Positions 47,631-55,853 of a stretch of 64,000 bases of DNA are shown piece by piece. A model generated the notes under the pieces. The model did not search any database and was not told where the DNA came from. It saw nothing but the letters and a program-made list of their open reading frames with translations. Made by a program: the position numbers and the translations under genes. Position 1 is the stretch's first letter. Each line of letters opens with the position of its first letter. The stretch comes from Faecalibacterium sp. HTF-F (GTDB lineage Bacteria; Bacillota; Clostridia; Oscillospirales; Ruminococcaceae): assembly GCF_023347535.1 (NCBI RefSeq), contig NZ_CP094473.1:1054001-1118000 (forward strand), in the 5' to 3' direction.

Positions 47631-48962
47631 TCAGCGCTTTTCAATTGCCCGGCGGTACACCGGGTAGGCCACCAGCGCAGAAAGTGCCTCGGTGATCCAG
47701 AAGGCATGCCACACGCCGTTTGCGCCCAGAAAATGGCACAGCACAGCGGCCAGCGGCATAATGAAAAGAAGATAGCGGCACAGCGAAATGACCAGCGATT
47801 CGGTGCCTTTGCCAAGGCCCTCCAAGGCACCGGAAGAGGTGGTGGAGACGGCAGAAACCACAAAACCCAGACAGATGATGCGCAGGGCGGTCTGGCCGAT
47901 GGTGATGGTCTCGGGGTTGGAGGTGAACAGCTGCATCAGCGGGCGGGACGCGAACAGGCAGATCAGGGTCCCGGCTGCCATGATGGCTGCACTCATAATG
48001 AGGGTGAGCTCATAAAGCTTTTTCACACGGGCGTGCTGTCGGGCACCGTAGTTGTAACCAATGAGCGGGCGCATGCCCTGCACAATGCCGTTAGCGGGCA
48101 GATACAGGAAGGTCTGCAGCTTATAGTAGATGCCCAGCACCACCACATAGCTCTGGGAAAAGCCCGCCAGCAGTCCGTTCAGGAAAGTGACCAGCAGGGA
48201 GGGCAGGGCCAGATTGAGAATGGCGGGCACACCGATGCCGTAAAGCCTTTTGTCCAGTGCGGCGTTCGGGCGCAGGCAGCTGCGGCGCAGGCGCACTGGG
48301 AGCTCGGTGCGGGCATAGACGAAAAGGTAGACACACAGGCTCAGCAGCTGACCGATGCCGGTGGCAAGGGCTGCACCTGCAATGCCCATGGCAGGCACCG
48401 GGCCTAAGCCGAAGATCAGGATGGGGTCCAGAAGGATGTTGCACACACAGCCGAAGATCAGCGCCGCCATGGTCACCTTCATGCGGCCCACGGCCTGAAA
48501 CATCTTTTCAAAGGCCAGTGCCGCCATGTTGATGGTGGCAAACAGGAATACGATGGTGGAGTAGGTGATGCCGGAGGAGATCAGGCTTTCGTCACCGGTG
48601 AACCGGCGCAAAAAGCCCGGCATGATGGCGATGCTGAGAATGGTGATGAGAATGCCGTGTATCAGGCTCAGAGCCATACCGTGGGTGGCTGCGGTCTCAG
48701 CCTTTTTGCGGTCGCCTGCGCCCAGATACAGTGCGATCATGGCATTGATGCCGATACCGAAGCCGATGGCGATGGCGTTGGCAAAATTCTGGATCGGGAA
48801 TACCAGCGACAACGCAGTCATGGCGTCCTCGCTGATGCGGGCCACGAACAGGCTGTCTACAATGTTGTACAGACTGTTCACCAGCATGGAAATAACATTG
48901 GGCAGCGCCATGGATACCAACAGCGGCAGCACCGGTTTTTCTTTCATAAAGGTTTCGTTCAT
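47631..48962 (-). CDS. MATE-family efflux transporter
   Basis: This 443-residue protein has twelve hydrophobic helices and starts MNETFMKEKPVLPLLVSMAL followed by PNVISMLVNSLYNIVDSLFV, the typical N-terminal MATE segment. ALSLVFPIQNFANAIAIGFG and the second-half repeat GMRPLIGYNYGARQHARVKK support this. MATE proteins export drugs or metabolites against sodium or protons. Its long leader carries a promoter, a short uORF and an intrinsic terminator, suggesting drug-responsive attenuation. Confidence 0.92.
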   Translation of the reverse strand: MNETFMKEKPVLPLLVSMALPNVISMLVNSLYNIVDSLFVARISEDAMTALSLVFPIQNFANAIAIGFGIGINAMIALYLGAGDRKKAETAATHGMALSLIHGILITILSIAIMPGFLRRFTGDESLISSGITYSTIVFLFATINMAALAFEKMFQAVGRMKVTMAALIFGCVCNILLDPILIFGLGPVPAMGIAGAALATGIGQLLSLCVYLFVYARTELPVRLRRSCLRPNAALDKRLYGIGVPAILNLALPSLLVTFLNGLLAGFSQSYVVVLGIYYKLQTFLYLPANGIVQGMRPLIGYNYGARQHARVKKLYELTLIMSAAIMAAGTLICLFASRPLMQLFTSNPETITIGQTALRIICLGFVVSAVSTTSSGALEGLGKGTESLVISLCRYLLFIMPLAAVLCHFLGANGVWHAFWITEALSALVAYPVYRRAIEKR

Positions 48963-49059
48963 AGTGTTTGCATTGCTCCTGTAGAGAAAAGAAATGAATT
49001 ACTGCAGCCGCGGAATCGTCAGGGCGAGACTGCTCGAAGATAAACGCAGACGCAAAAAA

Positions 49060-49094
49060 GCCACACAATGGCTCTTTTGAAGTCATTGTGTGGC
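49060..49094 (-). terminator. Attenuator hairpin in the MATE leader
   Basis: On the minus strand GCCACACAATG (49094-49084) pairs with CATTGTGTGGC (49070-49060), followed by TTTTTTGCG. It lies about 100 bases before the MATE start and after its promoter, so it would stop most transcripts unless disrupted. Confidence 0.8.
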
Positions 49095-49106
49095 GAAAAG
49101 TAGCAT
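49083..49106 (-). CDS. Possible leader peptide MLLFATQ
   Basis: A seven-codon ORF reads MLLFATQ, and its stop codon lies within the 5' arm of the attenuator hairpin. A ribosome stalled on it would cover that arm and prevent termination. The ribosome site is weak, so expression is uncertain. Confidence 0.4.
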   Translation of the reverse strand: MLLFATQ

Positions 49107-49142
49107 ATTGCTGTAAAAATCCACACGAATTTTATTAACTGT

Positions 49143-49171
49143 AGGATAACACGGCTTCCGGCAGATGTCAA
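49143..49171 (-). promoter_or_regulatory. Promoter of the MATE transcript
   Basis: On the minus strand TTGACA (49171-49166) and TATCCT (49148-49143) are spaced by 17 bases, giving a leader of roughly 170 bases. Confidence 0.75.
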
Positions 49172-49271
49172 GAGGTCAAACAGATAAAGTATGACTTTTA
49201 TAGACTTGACCATTTTTCACCGGGAGGCTAAAATAAAAATAGATACTTTATAAAATAAGGAGAATCCTGCC

Positions 49272-49817
49272 ATGAAATGGATGATCGCATCCGACCTGCA
49301 CGGGTCGGCGTTTTACTGCAAAAAAATGATCGAAGCGTTTGAGCGGGAGAGAGCAGACCGGCTGCTTTTGCTGGGGGACCTTTTGTATCACGGCCCCCGC
49401 AACGACCTGCCGGAGGGCTATGCCCCGAAGGAGGTCATCCCGCTCCTGAACGGGCTGAAGCCGGCGCTTTTGTGCGTGCGGGGCAACTGTGACGCTGAGG
49501 TGGATCAGATGGTGCTGGATTTTCCCATTCTGGCCGACTATGCTGTGCTGCCAGTGAGCGGGCGGCTCGTTTACGCTACCCACGGTCATGTGCACAACCT
49601 GAAAAATCTGCCGCCGCTGGCTCCGGGAGATGTCCTGCTGCATGGCCACACCCACATTCCGGCGTGGACAGAGTTCGGCGAAGACAATCTCTACCTGAAC
49701 CCCGGTTCTGTGAGCATCCCAAAGGAGGGGAGTGTACATAGCTATATGACACTGGAAGGGGAGACCTTCCTTTGGAAAACGCTGGAAGGTGAAGTGTACC
49801 GGGAGCTGGAGCTGTGA
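49272..49817 (+). CDS. YfcE-like metallophosphodiesterase
   Basis: This 181-residue calcineurin-like phosphoesterase contains IASDLHGS (metal ligands D and H), LLLGDLLYHGP, CVRGNCDAEV, ATHGHVH and LLHGHTHIPAW, the full set of dinuclear metal motifs. The length matches YfcE-type phosphodiesterases, which hydrolyse artificial phosphodiesters; the natural substrate is unclear. The stop overlaps the DNA glycosylase start (TGATG), suggesting co-translation. Confidence 0.93.
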   Translation: MKWMIASDLHGSAFYCKKMIEAFERERADRLLLLGDLLYHGPRNDLPEGYAPKEVIPLLNGLKPALLCVRGNCDAEVDQMVLDFPILADYAVLPVSGRLVYATHGHVHNLKNLPPLAPGDVLLHGHTHIPAWTEFGEDNLYLNPGSVSIPKEGSVHSYMTLEGETFLWKTLEGEVYRELEL

Positions 49818-50653
49818 TGGGGGCAATGGAGCTGGAAGAGAAAACGGTTCAGATCCGGGATGATTTCGACCCGGACAAAATTCTGGCAAGCGGCCAGTGC
49901 TTTCGCCCCCGGAAGCAGGCGGAGGGCTGGTATCGGTTTGTTTCCGGGAGACAGCTGCTTTACCTCAGACCGCTGCGCAGCGGAACCTACACGGTGAGGT
50001 GCGAGTCGGGCGCATGGGAAACCTTCTGGCACGGTTACTTCGACCTTGGCCGCAGCTATGCCGCTCTGCGTGGAAAGCTGGACAGCCGGAACGACTTTTT
50101 GCAGCGTGCCATGGAATATGGCCGGGGCATCCGGGTGCTACGGCAGGACGAGTGGGAGATGCTGGTCAGCTTCATCATCTCGCAGCGAAAGAGCATCCCG
50201 GCCATCCGCAGGGCGGTAGAGCTGCTTTCGGAGCGGTTTGGCGAGCGGCTGGGCAGCGATGGCGAAGGGCCTGTGTATGCGTTCCCGACAGCAGAAGCGC
50301 TCTGCTGTGCCGGGGAGCAGGCGCTGCAGGAGTGCGGTCTTGGCTACCGCACCCGCTACGTGCTGCATGCGGCGCAGCAGGCGGCAGAGGGCACACTGGA
50401 CCTGAAGAAGCTGGCTTCCATGCCCGATGAAGCGCTTTTTGCCCGGTTGATGGAGCTGGATGGCGTGGGCAAAAAGGTGGCAAACTGCGTGTGTCTGTTC
50501 GGCTATGGTCGTGTGGGCCGTGTGCCGGTGGATGTCTGGATCGAACGGCTCATCCGGGACGAGTTTGCCGGGCAGGATCCGTTCCCGCAGTTCGGGCCGG
50601 AAGCGGGCATCGTGCAGCAGTACCTGTTCTTTTATAAAAGAAGCGTGGGATGA
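49817..50653 (+). CDS. 8-oxoguanine DNA glycosylase-like enzyme (OGG family)
   Basis: This 278-residue enzyme has an N-terminal OGG-like domain (ILASGQCFRPRKQAEGWYRF). The helix-hairpin-helix-GPD domain contains SFIISQRKSIPAIRRAVELL and LDGVGKKVANCVCLFGYGRV followed by PVDVWIERLI. The second lysine of GKK aligns with the catalytic lysine of OGG1 and the aspartate of PVDVW with its catalytic aspartate. It should excise oxidised guanine and cut the strand. I chose the ATG overlapping the upstream stop. Confidence 0.9.
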   Translation: MGAMELEEKTVQIRDDFDPDKILASGQCFRPRKQAEGWYRFVSGRQLLYLRPLRSGTYTVRCESGAWETFWHGYFDLGRSYAALRGKLDSRNDFLQRAMEYGRGIRVLRQDEWEMLVSFIISQRKSIPAIRRAVELLSERFGERLGSDGEGPVYAFPTAEALCCAGEQALQECGLGYRTRYVLHAAQQAAEGTLDLKKLASMPDEALFARLMELDGVGKKVANCVCLFGYGRVGRVPVDVWIERLIRDEFAGQDPFPQFGPEAGIVQQYLFFYKRSVG

Positions 50654-50698
50654 GAACCGCGGAACTGCAGGCAGGAGCGTAGGATCATCCGTTAAGCA

Positions 50699-50743
50699 AA
50701 AAAGGCGGCGGCTTCCTCTGTTTGAGGAAAGCCGCTGCCTTTT
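50699..50743. terminator. Bidirectional terminator between convergent genes
   Basis: AAAAAGGCGGCGGCTTCCTC pairs with GAGGAAAGCCGCTGCCTTTT around a five-base loop. Confidence 0.85.
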
Positions 50744-50745
50744 CA

Positions 50746-51237
50746 TCATTTTACCGCCTGCTTTAACCGTTCCAGATCATCCGCATCCGGGTGAGAAAGG
50801 GCGTTGTCGAAATTCTCGATCAGCGCATCCAGGTTGGGCAGATGGATCGGCTGCTTTTTCATGCCCTCATACCGCTGGCGTACCGACAGCGGCATCTTGC
50901 CCTGACACATATAACGGCCGAAGACCGTGTTGCTCCTGTCCAGTGAACGCTCCGCCTTTTTCAGGATCTTGCTGAAATACTCCTCACTGCCGCCAAAACC
51001 GGCGGTGCCAAAGAGGAAGATATTTTTGCCATGCAGCTGCTTCAAAAAGTCCAAAGTACTTTCGTCAGCGGTTCCTTTGTCTGTCCAGAAGCCCACGTAG
51101 AGTTCGTCTGCCTCCAGGGCAGCAGGGTCCGGAGTGCCAAAATAGCAGCAGCTTTCCTGTGGCAGACAGGTGTGCAGCGTGTCTGCCAGTAATTTTGTGT
51201 TGCCTGTTTTACTGCTGAATACGATCGCGTAGCTCAT
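50746..51237 (-). CDS. Flavodoxin-family protein
   Basis: This 163-residue protein starts MSYAIVFSSKTGNTKLLADT, the phosphate-binding loop of flavodoxins (SSKTGNTK). LYVGFWTDKGTADESTLDFL and IFLFGTAGFGGSEEYFSKIL are the other FMN-contacting loops. It is an electron carrier or FMN-dependent partner of an unknown reductase. It resembles the flavodoxin-like BilS type in size, but no bilirubin reductase gene is adjacent. The start at 51237 has AAAGGAGAAAC upstream; the longer frame reads through the tRNA and is rejected. Confidence 0.88.
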   Translation of the reverse strand: MSYAIVFSSKTGNTKLLADTLHTCLPQESCCYFGTPDPAALEADELYVGFWTDKGTADESTLDFLKQLHGKNIFLFGTAGFGGSEEYFSKILKKAERSLDRSNTVFGRYMCQGKMPLSVRQRYEGMKKQPIHLPNLDALIENFDNALSHPDADDLERLKQAVK

Positions 51238-51263
51238 AGGTTTCTCCTTTGTTCGGTAGCAAC

Positions 51264-51296
51264 AAAAAACACCACACGTTTCCGTGCGGTGTTTTT
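51264..51296 (-). terminator. Terminator of tRNA-Ala copy 1
   Basis: AAAAACACCACACG pairs with CGTGCGGTGTTTTT around TTTC, with T-runs on the minus strand. Confidence 0.8.
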
Positions 51297-51301
51297 CCTT
51301 C

Positions 51302-51377
<76 letters not shown>

Positions 51378-51409
51378 AGATGTCCGCGCCGTGCCTGACG
51401 ACAGGAGTA

Positions 51410-51438
51410 ATTATACCAGCGCTTTGCCGGATTGTCAA
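51410..51438 (-). promoter_or_regulatory. Promoter of tRNA-Ala copy 1
   Basis: On the minus strand TTGACA (51438-51433) and TATAAT (51415-51410) have 17-base spacing. The same promoter serves copy 2. Confidence 0.9.
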
Positions 51439-51481
51439 CCGTTTTCGGAAGATTTTTTCCGGAAAATAAAAAAAAACAAAA

Positions 51482-51517
51482 CCCCCGCACAGAACGGTTG
51501 CCCATTCTGTGCGGGGG
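51482..51517 (-). terminator. Terminator of MAM-like gene 1
   Basis: CCCCCGCACAGAA (51482-51494) pairs with TTCTGTGCGGGGG (51505-51517). TTTTGTTTTTT follows on the minus strand. Confidence 0.9.
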
Positions 51518-51573
51518 TATGTCAGCCCTTTGGTTTCCCTCCGGACACAAATCTATTCTTTATTCAGAACAGA

Positions 51574-52032
51574 TTAGACAGTCTTCAGATCCTTGCCGTA
51601 GTTCCAGTAGCCGCTGTTCAGGCCAGGATTCGTCGCAGGCTTGACTTGCAGACCGATGGGCTTAGAACCCAGAGTGTAGATAGCAGCCAGGCCGCCAGCA
51701 ACGCTCAGACCAGCGTTCAGGATACCCAGAGCAGCGCCCCAAGCGCCGTTGCCGTAGGTGTGGGTGCCCTTGTCGTATGCACGATGCACGGTGTTGAACA
51801 CGCCGCCGATGAAGTCACCGGGGACATAAGCGCCATCGAACACGCTGTTGAAAGCAGCGTTAACATAGTTGGCCAGGAAGGTGTTGCCGACGATCTTAAT
51901 CACGTTGGTAGAAACATTCTGCCAGTTCTGAGCGGTCATAACGGGTGCCAGGTAGTCAACCAGAGAAGCACCACCAACAACGTAGGTCAGTTCGTTTTCT
52001 GCAACAGCAGAGAAGTTTGCAGGCATCATCAT
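51574..52032 (-). CDS. MAM-like double-glycine-leader protein, copy 1
   Basis: This 152-residue protein starts MMMPANFSAVAENELTYVVG, and the leader ends at Gly-Gly (20-21), typical of peptides trimmed and exported by peptidase-containing ABC transporters. The rest is small-residue-rich with hydrophobic helices (LSVAGGLAAIYTLGS). The opening and length match my recollection of F. prausnitzii MAM ([20 protein letters not shown]), a 15-kDa protein linked to anti-inflammatory effects. Residues 1-108 are identical to copy 2; the tails differ. No export gene is adjacent. GGGAG lies nine bases before the first ATG. Confidence 0.88.
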   Translation of the reverse strand: MMMPANFSAVAENELTYVVGGASLVDYLAPVMTAQNWQNVSTNVIKIVGNTFLANYVNAAFNSVFDGAYVPGDFIGGVFNTVHRAYDKGTHTYGNGAWGAALGILNAGLSVAGGLAAIYTLGSKPIGLQVKPATNPGLNSGYWNYGKDLKTV

Positions 52033-52111
52033 AATGATATTCTCCCTTCAAAATTAGAAAAAAGTTTCCAAGCCGCTCTTGCGCGGCCCGTACTCTTCTT
52101 AGGATGGCAAT

Positions 52112-52140
52112 AATATACCACACTTTCCAGAAAGATTCAA
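52112..52140 (-). promoter_or_regulatory. Promoter of MAM-like gene 1
   Basis: On the minus strand TTGAAT (52140-52135) and TATATT (52117-52112) have 17-base spacing. About 90 upstream bases are conserved with the second copy, including GTGTGATAACTTGTGAAAAT. Confidence 0.8.
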
Positions 52141-52354
52141 GTGCTTTTTTGAAAAAAATGTGAAAAGTGTGATAACTTGTGAAAATTCGGTCTCAAAGTC
52201 TTTACAATGGCCGTTTTTTTTACGGATCAATAGAACTTTTTCCAATATTTTGGAAATACTGAATTGTATGTAAAACCTTGCGGCTTTGCCAGCTCAGAGC
52301 TGCAAAAGCACCTACAGGTCAAAGCCCCGGAGAGGCATTCTGCCGAAAAGAAAA

Positions 52355-52390
52355 CCCCCGCACAAAACGGTCTCCCATTCTGTGCGGGGG
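52355..52390 (-). terminator. Terminator of MAM-like gene 2
   Basis: CCCCCGCACAAAA pairs, with one mismatch, to TTCTGTGCGGGGG; the second copy of the 51482-51517 structure. Confidence 0.85.
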
Positions 52391-52446
52391 TATGTTAGCC
52401 CTTTGGTTTCCCTCCGGACACAAATCTATTCTTTATTCAGAACAGA

Positions 52447-52917
52447 TTAGACAGTCTTCAGATCCTTGCCGTAGTTCCAGTAGCCGCTGTTCAGGCCACC
52501 AGCAGTGGAACCAGCAGTAGCGCCCTTGACTTCCAGACCGATGGGGTCAGAGCCCAGAGTGTAGATAGCAGACAGGCCGCCAACAACGCTCATACCAGCG
52601 TTCAGGATGCCCAGAGCAGCGCCCCAAGCGCCGTTGCCGTAGGTGTGGGTGCCCTTGTCGTATGCACGATGCACGGTGTTGAACACGCCGCCGATGAAGT
52701 CACCGGGGACATAAGCGCCATCGAACACGCTGTTGAAAGCGGCGTTAACATAGTTGGCCAGGAAGGTGTTGCCGACGATCTTAATCACGTTGGTAGAAAC
52801 ATTCTGCCAGTTCTGAGCGGTCATAACGGGTGCCAGGTAGTCAACCAGAGAAGCACCACCAACAACGTAGGTCAGTTCGTTTTCTGCAACAGCAGAGAAG
52901 TTTGCAGGCATCATCAT
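52447..52917 (-). CDS. MAM-like double-glycine-leader protein, copy 2
   Basis: This 156-residue protein has the same leader and first 108 residues as copy 1. It then diverges in the tail (MSVVGGLSAIYTLGSDPIGL and ATAGSTAGGLNSGYWNYGKD), with four extra residues. The mature part after Gly21 would be 135 residues. Each copy has its own promoter and terminator, so they are independent units, not an operon. The identical 5' parts and variable ends suggest recent duplication or gene conversion with selection on the tail. Confidence 0.88.
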   Translation of the reverse strand: MMMPANFSAVAENELTYVVGGASLVDYLAPVMTAQNWQNVSTNVIKIVGNTFLANYVNAAFNSVFDGAYVPGDFIGGVFNTVHRAYDKGTHTYGNGAWGAALGILNAGMSVVGGLSAIYTLGSDPIGLEVKGATAGSTAGGLNSGYWNYGKDLKTV

Positions 52918-52999
52918 AATGATATTCTCCCTTCAAAATTAGAAAAAATATTCCACAAACCACTTTGTGTGGTTCGCATCCCGTATCTAGGATGGCAAT

Positions 53000-53028
53000 A
53001 ATATACCACACTTTCCAGAAAGATTCAA
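53000..53028 (-). promoter_or_regulatory. Promoter of MAM-like gene 2
   Basis: TTGAAT (53028-53023) and TATATT (53005-53000) on the minus strand with 17-base spacing, identical to copy 1. Confidence 0.8.
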
Positions 53029-53169
53029 GTATTTTTTTGAAAAAAATGTGAAAAGTGTGATAACTTGTGAAAATCCGGTCTCAAAATCTTTACAAAAGCC
53101 GTGCTTTTCAGCGCATCGACATGGTTTTTTCTGTAATTGGAAGATACTGGAATGTGTGAGGGCTTTTCT

Positions 53170-54012
53170 ATGAAAACTGTGATCTATCTGGATGAGCTGC
53201 TGCTGACGAACTTTCTGGCCGCAGCAATGCTGCTTTTGTGCACCGGGCTGCTGTGTGCACGGCAGTGCAGCGGCCTGCGCCTGCTGGCAGGCAGTGCGGC
53301 GGCAGCGGCCTTCTCCCTTGGCATCCTGCTGCCAGAGCTGCCCGGCGCGGCGGCAGTGCTCTGCAAAGCCTTTACCTGCGGTGCCGTTGTGGCTGCTGCC
53401 TACGGTGTGCCCGGCCCGCGCGGCTTTGCCCGGCTGTGCGCGTGGTATCTGCTGCTGAACCTGCTGCTGTGCGGGGCGGCAGTGCTGCCCGGCGTGCAGA
53501 GTGCGAACCTCTGCGTGTACCTTGCCCTTTCTCCGGGGCGGCTGCTGCTGAGCTGCGGGGTCGTATTGGCCATGCTGCGGGCGGTGCTGTTCTGCTTTGG
53601 CCGGGCAGGGCCCCGCAGCGTCGCCGCCGTTCTGGAGCTGGACGGTGCCGCTCTGCCGGTGCAGGCGCTGTGCGACACCGGCTTTTCGGTGCAGGACCCG
53701 CTGAGCGGGCGGGCTGTGGTGCTGCTGCATTACCCCTCTGTGCGCGACGGCCTGCCGCAGGCGCTGCGTACCTTTCTGGACAGCTACTTTGCCTGCGGCG
53801 CGGCACCGCCGCCGGAGCTGGGGGTGCGGCTGGTGCCCTGCACCACCATTGCCGGGCACTGCGTGCTGCCTGCGGTCCCAGCCAAAGCCCTGCGCGTGGG
53901 CAGCCGCCGGGCACAGGGTTTTCTGGCTGCATTCTGCCGCCCGGAAACACCCCCGGAGCACTGGACCGCACTGCTTGACAGTGAGCTGGCCGGGCAGCTG
54001 GGCATCCGCTGA
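53170..54012 (+). CDS. spoIIGA: SpoIIGA-like sigma-E processing peptidase
   Basis: This 280-residue protein has about five N-terminal membrane helices (MKTVIYLDELLLTNFLAAAM onward). A C-terminal aspartic-protease-like domain has CDTGFSVQDPLSGRAVVLL, matching the LCDTGNxLxDPxxG active-site motif of SpoIIGA. In spore formers it cleaves pro-sigma-E at the septum. It lies directly before sigE, the conserved order. Composition is very GC-rich and Ala/Leu-heavy and the sequence has diverged, but the catalytic aspartate is present. Confidence 0.85.
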   Translation: MKTVIYLDELLLTNFLAAAMLLLCTGLLCARQCSGLRLLAGSAAAAAFSLGILLPELPGAAAVLCKAFTCGAVVAAAYGVPGPRGFARLCAWYLLLNLLLCGAAVLPGVQSANLCVYLALSPGRLLLSCGVVLAMLRAVLFCFGRAGPRSVAAVLELDGAALPVQALCDTGFSVQDPLSGRAVVLLHYPSVRDGLPQALRTFLDSYFACGAAPPPELGVRLVPCTTIAGHCVLPAVPAKALRVGSRRAQGFLAAFCRPETPPEHWTALLDSELAGQLGIR

Positions 54013-54045
54013 CGCTTATATTATAGATGTACAGGAGGAGATCTC

Positions 54046-54759
54046 ATGTTCCATGGTATTTCTGCATTCCGGCTGTTCTGGCAGCGGCTTCTTGCACGGC
54101 TGCGATACTGCGGCGGTGCCCATTATCTGGCGGGCGCGCCCAGTCTGCCGCCGCCCCTGACCCCGGAGCAGGAAAAAGCCCTGCTGGCCCGCATGGCAGA
54201 GGGAGACGCCTGCGCCCGGGACGATCTGATCACCCACAACCTGCGGCTGGTGGTGTACCTTGCCAAAAAATACGAAAACAGCGGGGTCCCCGCCGAGGAT
54301 ATGATCAGCATTGGCACCATCGGGCTCATCAAGGCCGTGAACACCTTCACCCCGGAGCGCAGCATCAAGCTGGCCACCTACGCCAGCCGCTGCATCGGCA
54401 ACGAGATCCTGATGTACTTACGCAAAAGCTCCAACCGCCGGCAGGAGGCCAGCATCGACGAGCCGCTCAACGTGGACGGCGACGGCAACGAGCTGCTGCT
54501 CTCGGACATTCTTGGCAGCGACGAGGACCAGATCAGCCAGCGGCTGGAACAGGACGCCGAGCGTGCCATTCTGCGCCGTGCCGTGGACAGCCTGTCCTCA
54601 CGGGAGCGGCAGATCATGGAGCTGCGCTTCGGTCTTGCCGACGGCGTGGAGCGCACCCAGAAGGAAGCCGCCGATGCCCTTGGCATCAGCCAGAGCTATA
54701 TCTCCCGGCTGGAAAAGCGGATCATCCATACATTAAAGGCCCAGCTGGAAAGCGAGTGA
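54046..54759 (+). CDS. sigE: RNA polymerase sigma-E-like factor
   Basis: This 237-residue sigma-70 family protein has region 2 ([38 protein letters not shown], then [15 protein letters not shown]). Region 4 is [20 protein letters not shown] followed by [20 protein letters not shown]. The N-terminal stretch with [20 protein letters not shown] resembles the pro-sequence removed by SpoIIGA. It is the mother-cell sigma factor of sporulation. A GGAGGAG ribosome site precedes the start. Confidence 0.93.
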   Translation: MFHGISAFRLFWQRLLARLRYCGGAHYLAGAPSLPPPLTPEQEKALLARMAEGDACARDDLITHNLRLVVYLAKKYENSGVPAEDMISIGTIGLIKAVNTFTPERSIKLATYASRCIGNEILMYLRKSSNRRQEASIDEPLNVDGDGNELLLSDILGSDEDQISQRLEQDAERAILRRAVDSLSSRERQIMELRFGLADGVERTQKEAADALGISQSYISRLEKRIIHTLKAQLESE

Positions 54760-54791
54760 AGTGGAAAAACGCGAACTGCCGCCCGCCGGGC

Positions 54792-54820
54792 TTGACAATC
54801 CGCGCTGATTCGCATATAAT
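54792..54820 (+). promoter_or_regulatory. Promoter of a small RNA between sigE and sigG
   Basis: TTGACA (54792-54797) and TATAAT (54815-54820) with 17-base spacing, both consensus. Confidence 0.85.
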
Positions 54821-54826
54821 AAAACT

Positions 54827-54925
54827 ACAAAAGGCGCTGGCCCTGCAAACGGCTAGTTCCTTACCGGATTAGTCAAGAAAAGATGACCGCTCGGATTGGG
54901 ACTCGAGGCGGTCATCTTTTATTTT
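54827..54925 (+). ncRNA. Predicted small RNA of about 95-100 bases
   Basis: Transcription from the consensus promoter would give an RNA with a first hairpin (CTGGCC with GGCTAG). It ends in a 13-bp terminator stem (AAAAGATGACCGC, 54878-54890, with GCGGTCATCTTTT, 54908-54920) followed by ATTTTG. No ORF with a ribosome site is inside. I do not recognise it as SRP RNA, 6S RNA or tmRNA. It could be an independent small RNA or a terminated leader of sigG. Confidence 0.6.
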
Positions 54926-55033
54926 GCCGCGCTTTCCTGCCAAACGGGAAAGCGCACAGTTTTTTCCACGCATACAGTGCCGCTGCACATCCCATACTCC
55001 CGGTGAGAACAAAAACAGACCGGGGGCGTTTGG

Positions 55034-55807
55034 ATGTACAACAAAGTGGAGCTGTGCGGCATGAACACGGCCCAGCTGCCTGTGCTGACCGAGGCCGAAA
55101 AGCGGGAGCTTCTGGCCCGGGTGCGCACCGGCGATGCCGCTGCGCGGGAGCGGATGGTGGAGGGCAATCTGCGGCTGGTGCTCAGCGTGGTGCAGCGGTT
55201 CGCCCAGCGCGGCGAAAATCTGGACGACCTGTTTCAGGTGGGGTGCATCGGGCTCATCAAGGCCATCGATCATTTTGACCCCGCCCAGCCGGTGCGCTTC
55301 TCCACCTACGGAGTGCCCATGATCATTGGCGAGATCCGGCGCTTTCTGCGGGACAACAATGCCCTGCGGGTGAGCCGCAGCCTGCGGGATACCGCCTACC
55401 GGGCCATGCAGAGCCGCGAGATGCTGGAAAAGCAGCTTGGCCGCGAGCCGACCATGGACGAGATCGCCCAGAGCGCCGGGCTCACCCGCCGGGAAGTGAC
55501 GGCGGCGCTGGAATCGGTGGTGGAGCCCATCAGTCTGGATGAGCCGGTGTACACCGACGGCGGCGACGCCATGTATGTGATCGATCAAGTGCGGGACCCG
55601 GATGGCGAGGACAGCTGGATCAGCGGGCTGCAGTTCCGCCAGACGGTGGCCGGGCTGACCCCGCGGGAGAAAAAGATTATGGAGCTGCGCTACCTGCAGG
55701 GCAAGACCCAGATGGAGGTGGCGCAGGAGATCGGCATCAGTCAGGCACAGGTCAGTCGGTTGGAAAAGGGCGCGCTGAACCAGTTCCATCCCCAGAACCG
55801 GCAGTAA
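55034..55807 (+). CDS. sigG: RNA polymerase sigma-G-like factor
   Basis: This 257-residue sigma factor starts MYNKVELCGMNTAQLPVLTE, close to the N-terminus of sigma-G (KVEICGVNTSxLPVL), which binds anti-sigma factors. Region 2 (DLFQVGCIGLIKAIDHFD, RFSTYGVPMIIGEIRRFLRD), region 3 and region 4 (LTPREKKIMELRYLQGKTQM then EVAQEIGISQAQVSRLEKGA) are complete. It is the late forespore sigma factor of sporulation. It follows sigE, with the predicted small RNA between. Confidence 0.95.
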   Translation: MYNKVELCGMNTAQLPVLTEAEKRELLARVRTGDAAARERMVEGNLRLVLSVVQRFAQRGENLDDLFQVGCIGLIKAIDHFDPAQPVRFSTYGVPMIIGEIRRFLRDNNALRVSRSLRDTAYRAMQSREMLEKQLGREPTMDEIAQSAGLTRREVTAALESVVEPISLDEPVYTDGGDAMYVIDQVRDPDGEDSWISGLQFRQTVAGLTPREKKIMELRYLQGKTQMEVAQEIGISQAQVSRLEKGALNQFHPQNRQ

Positions 55808-55853
55808 AACAGACGGCACGCTTCCGGAACAAAAACAGAAAGCGCGCCGTCTC

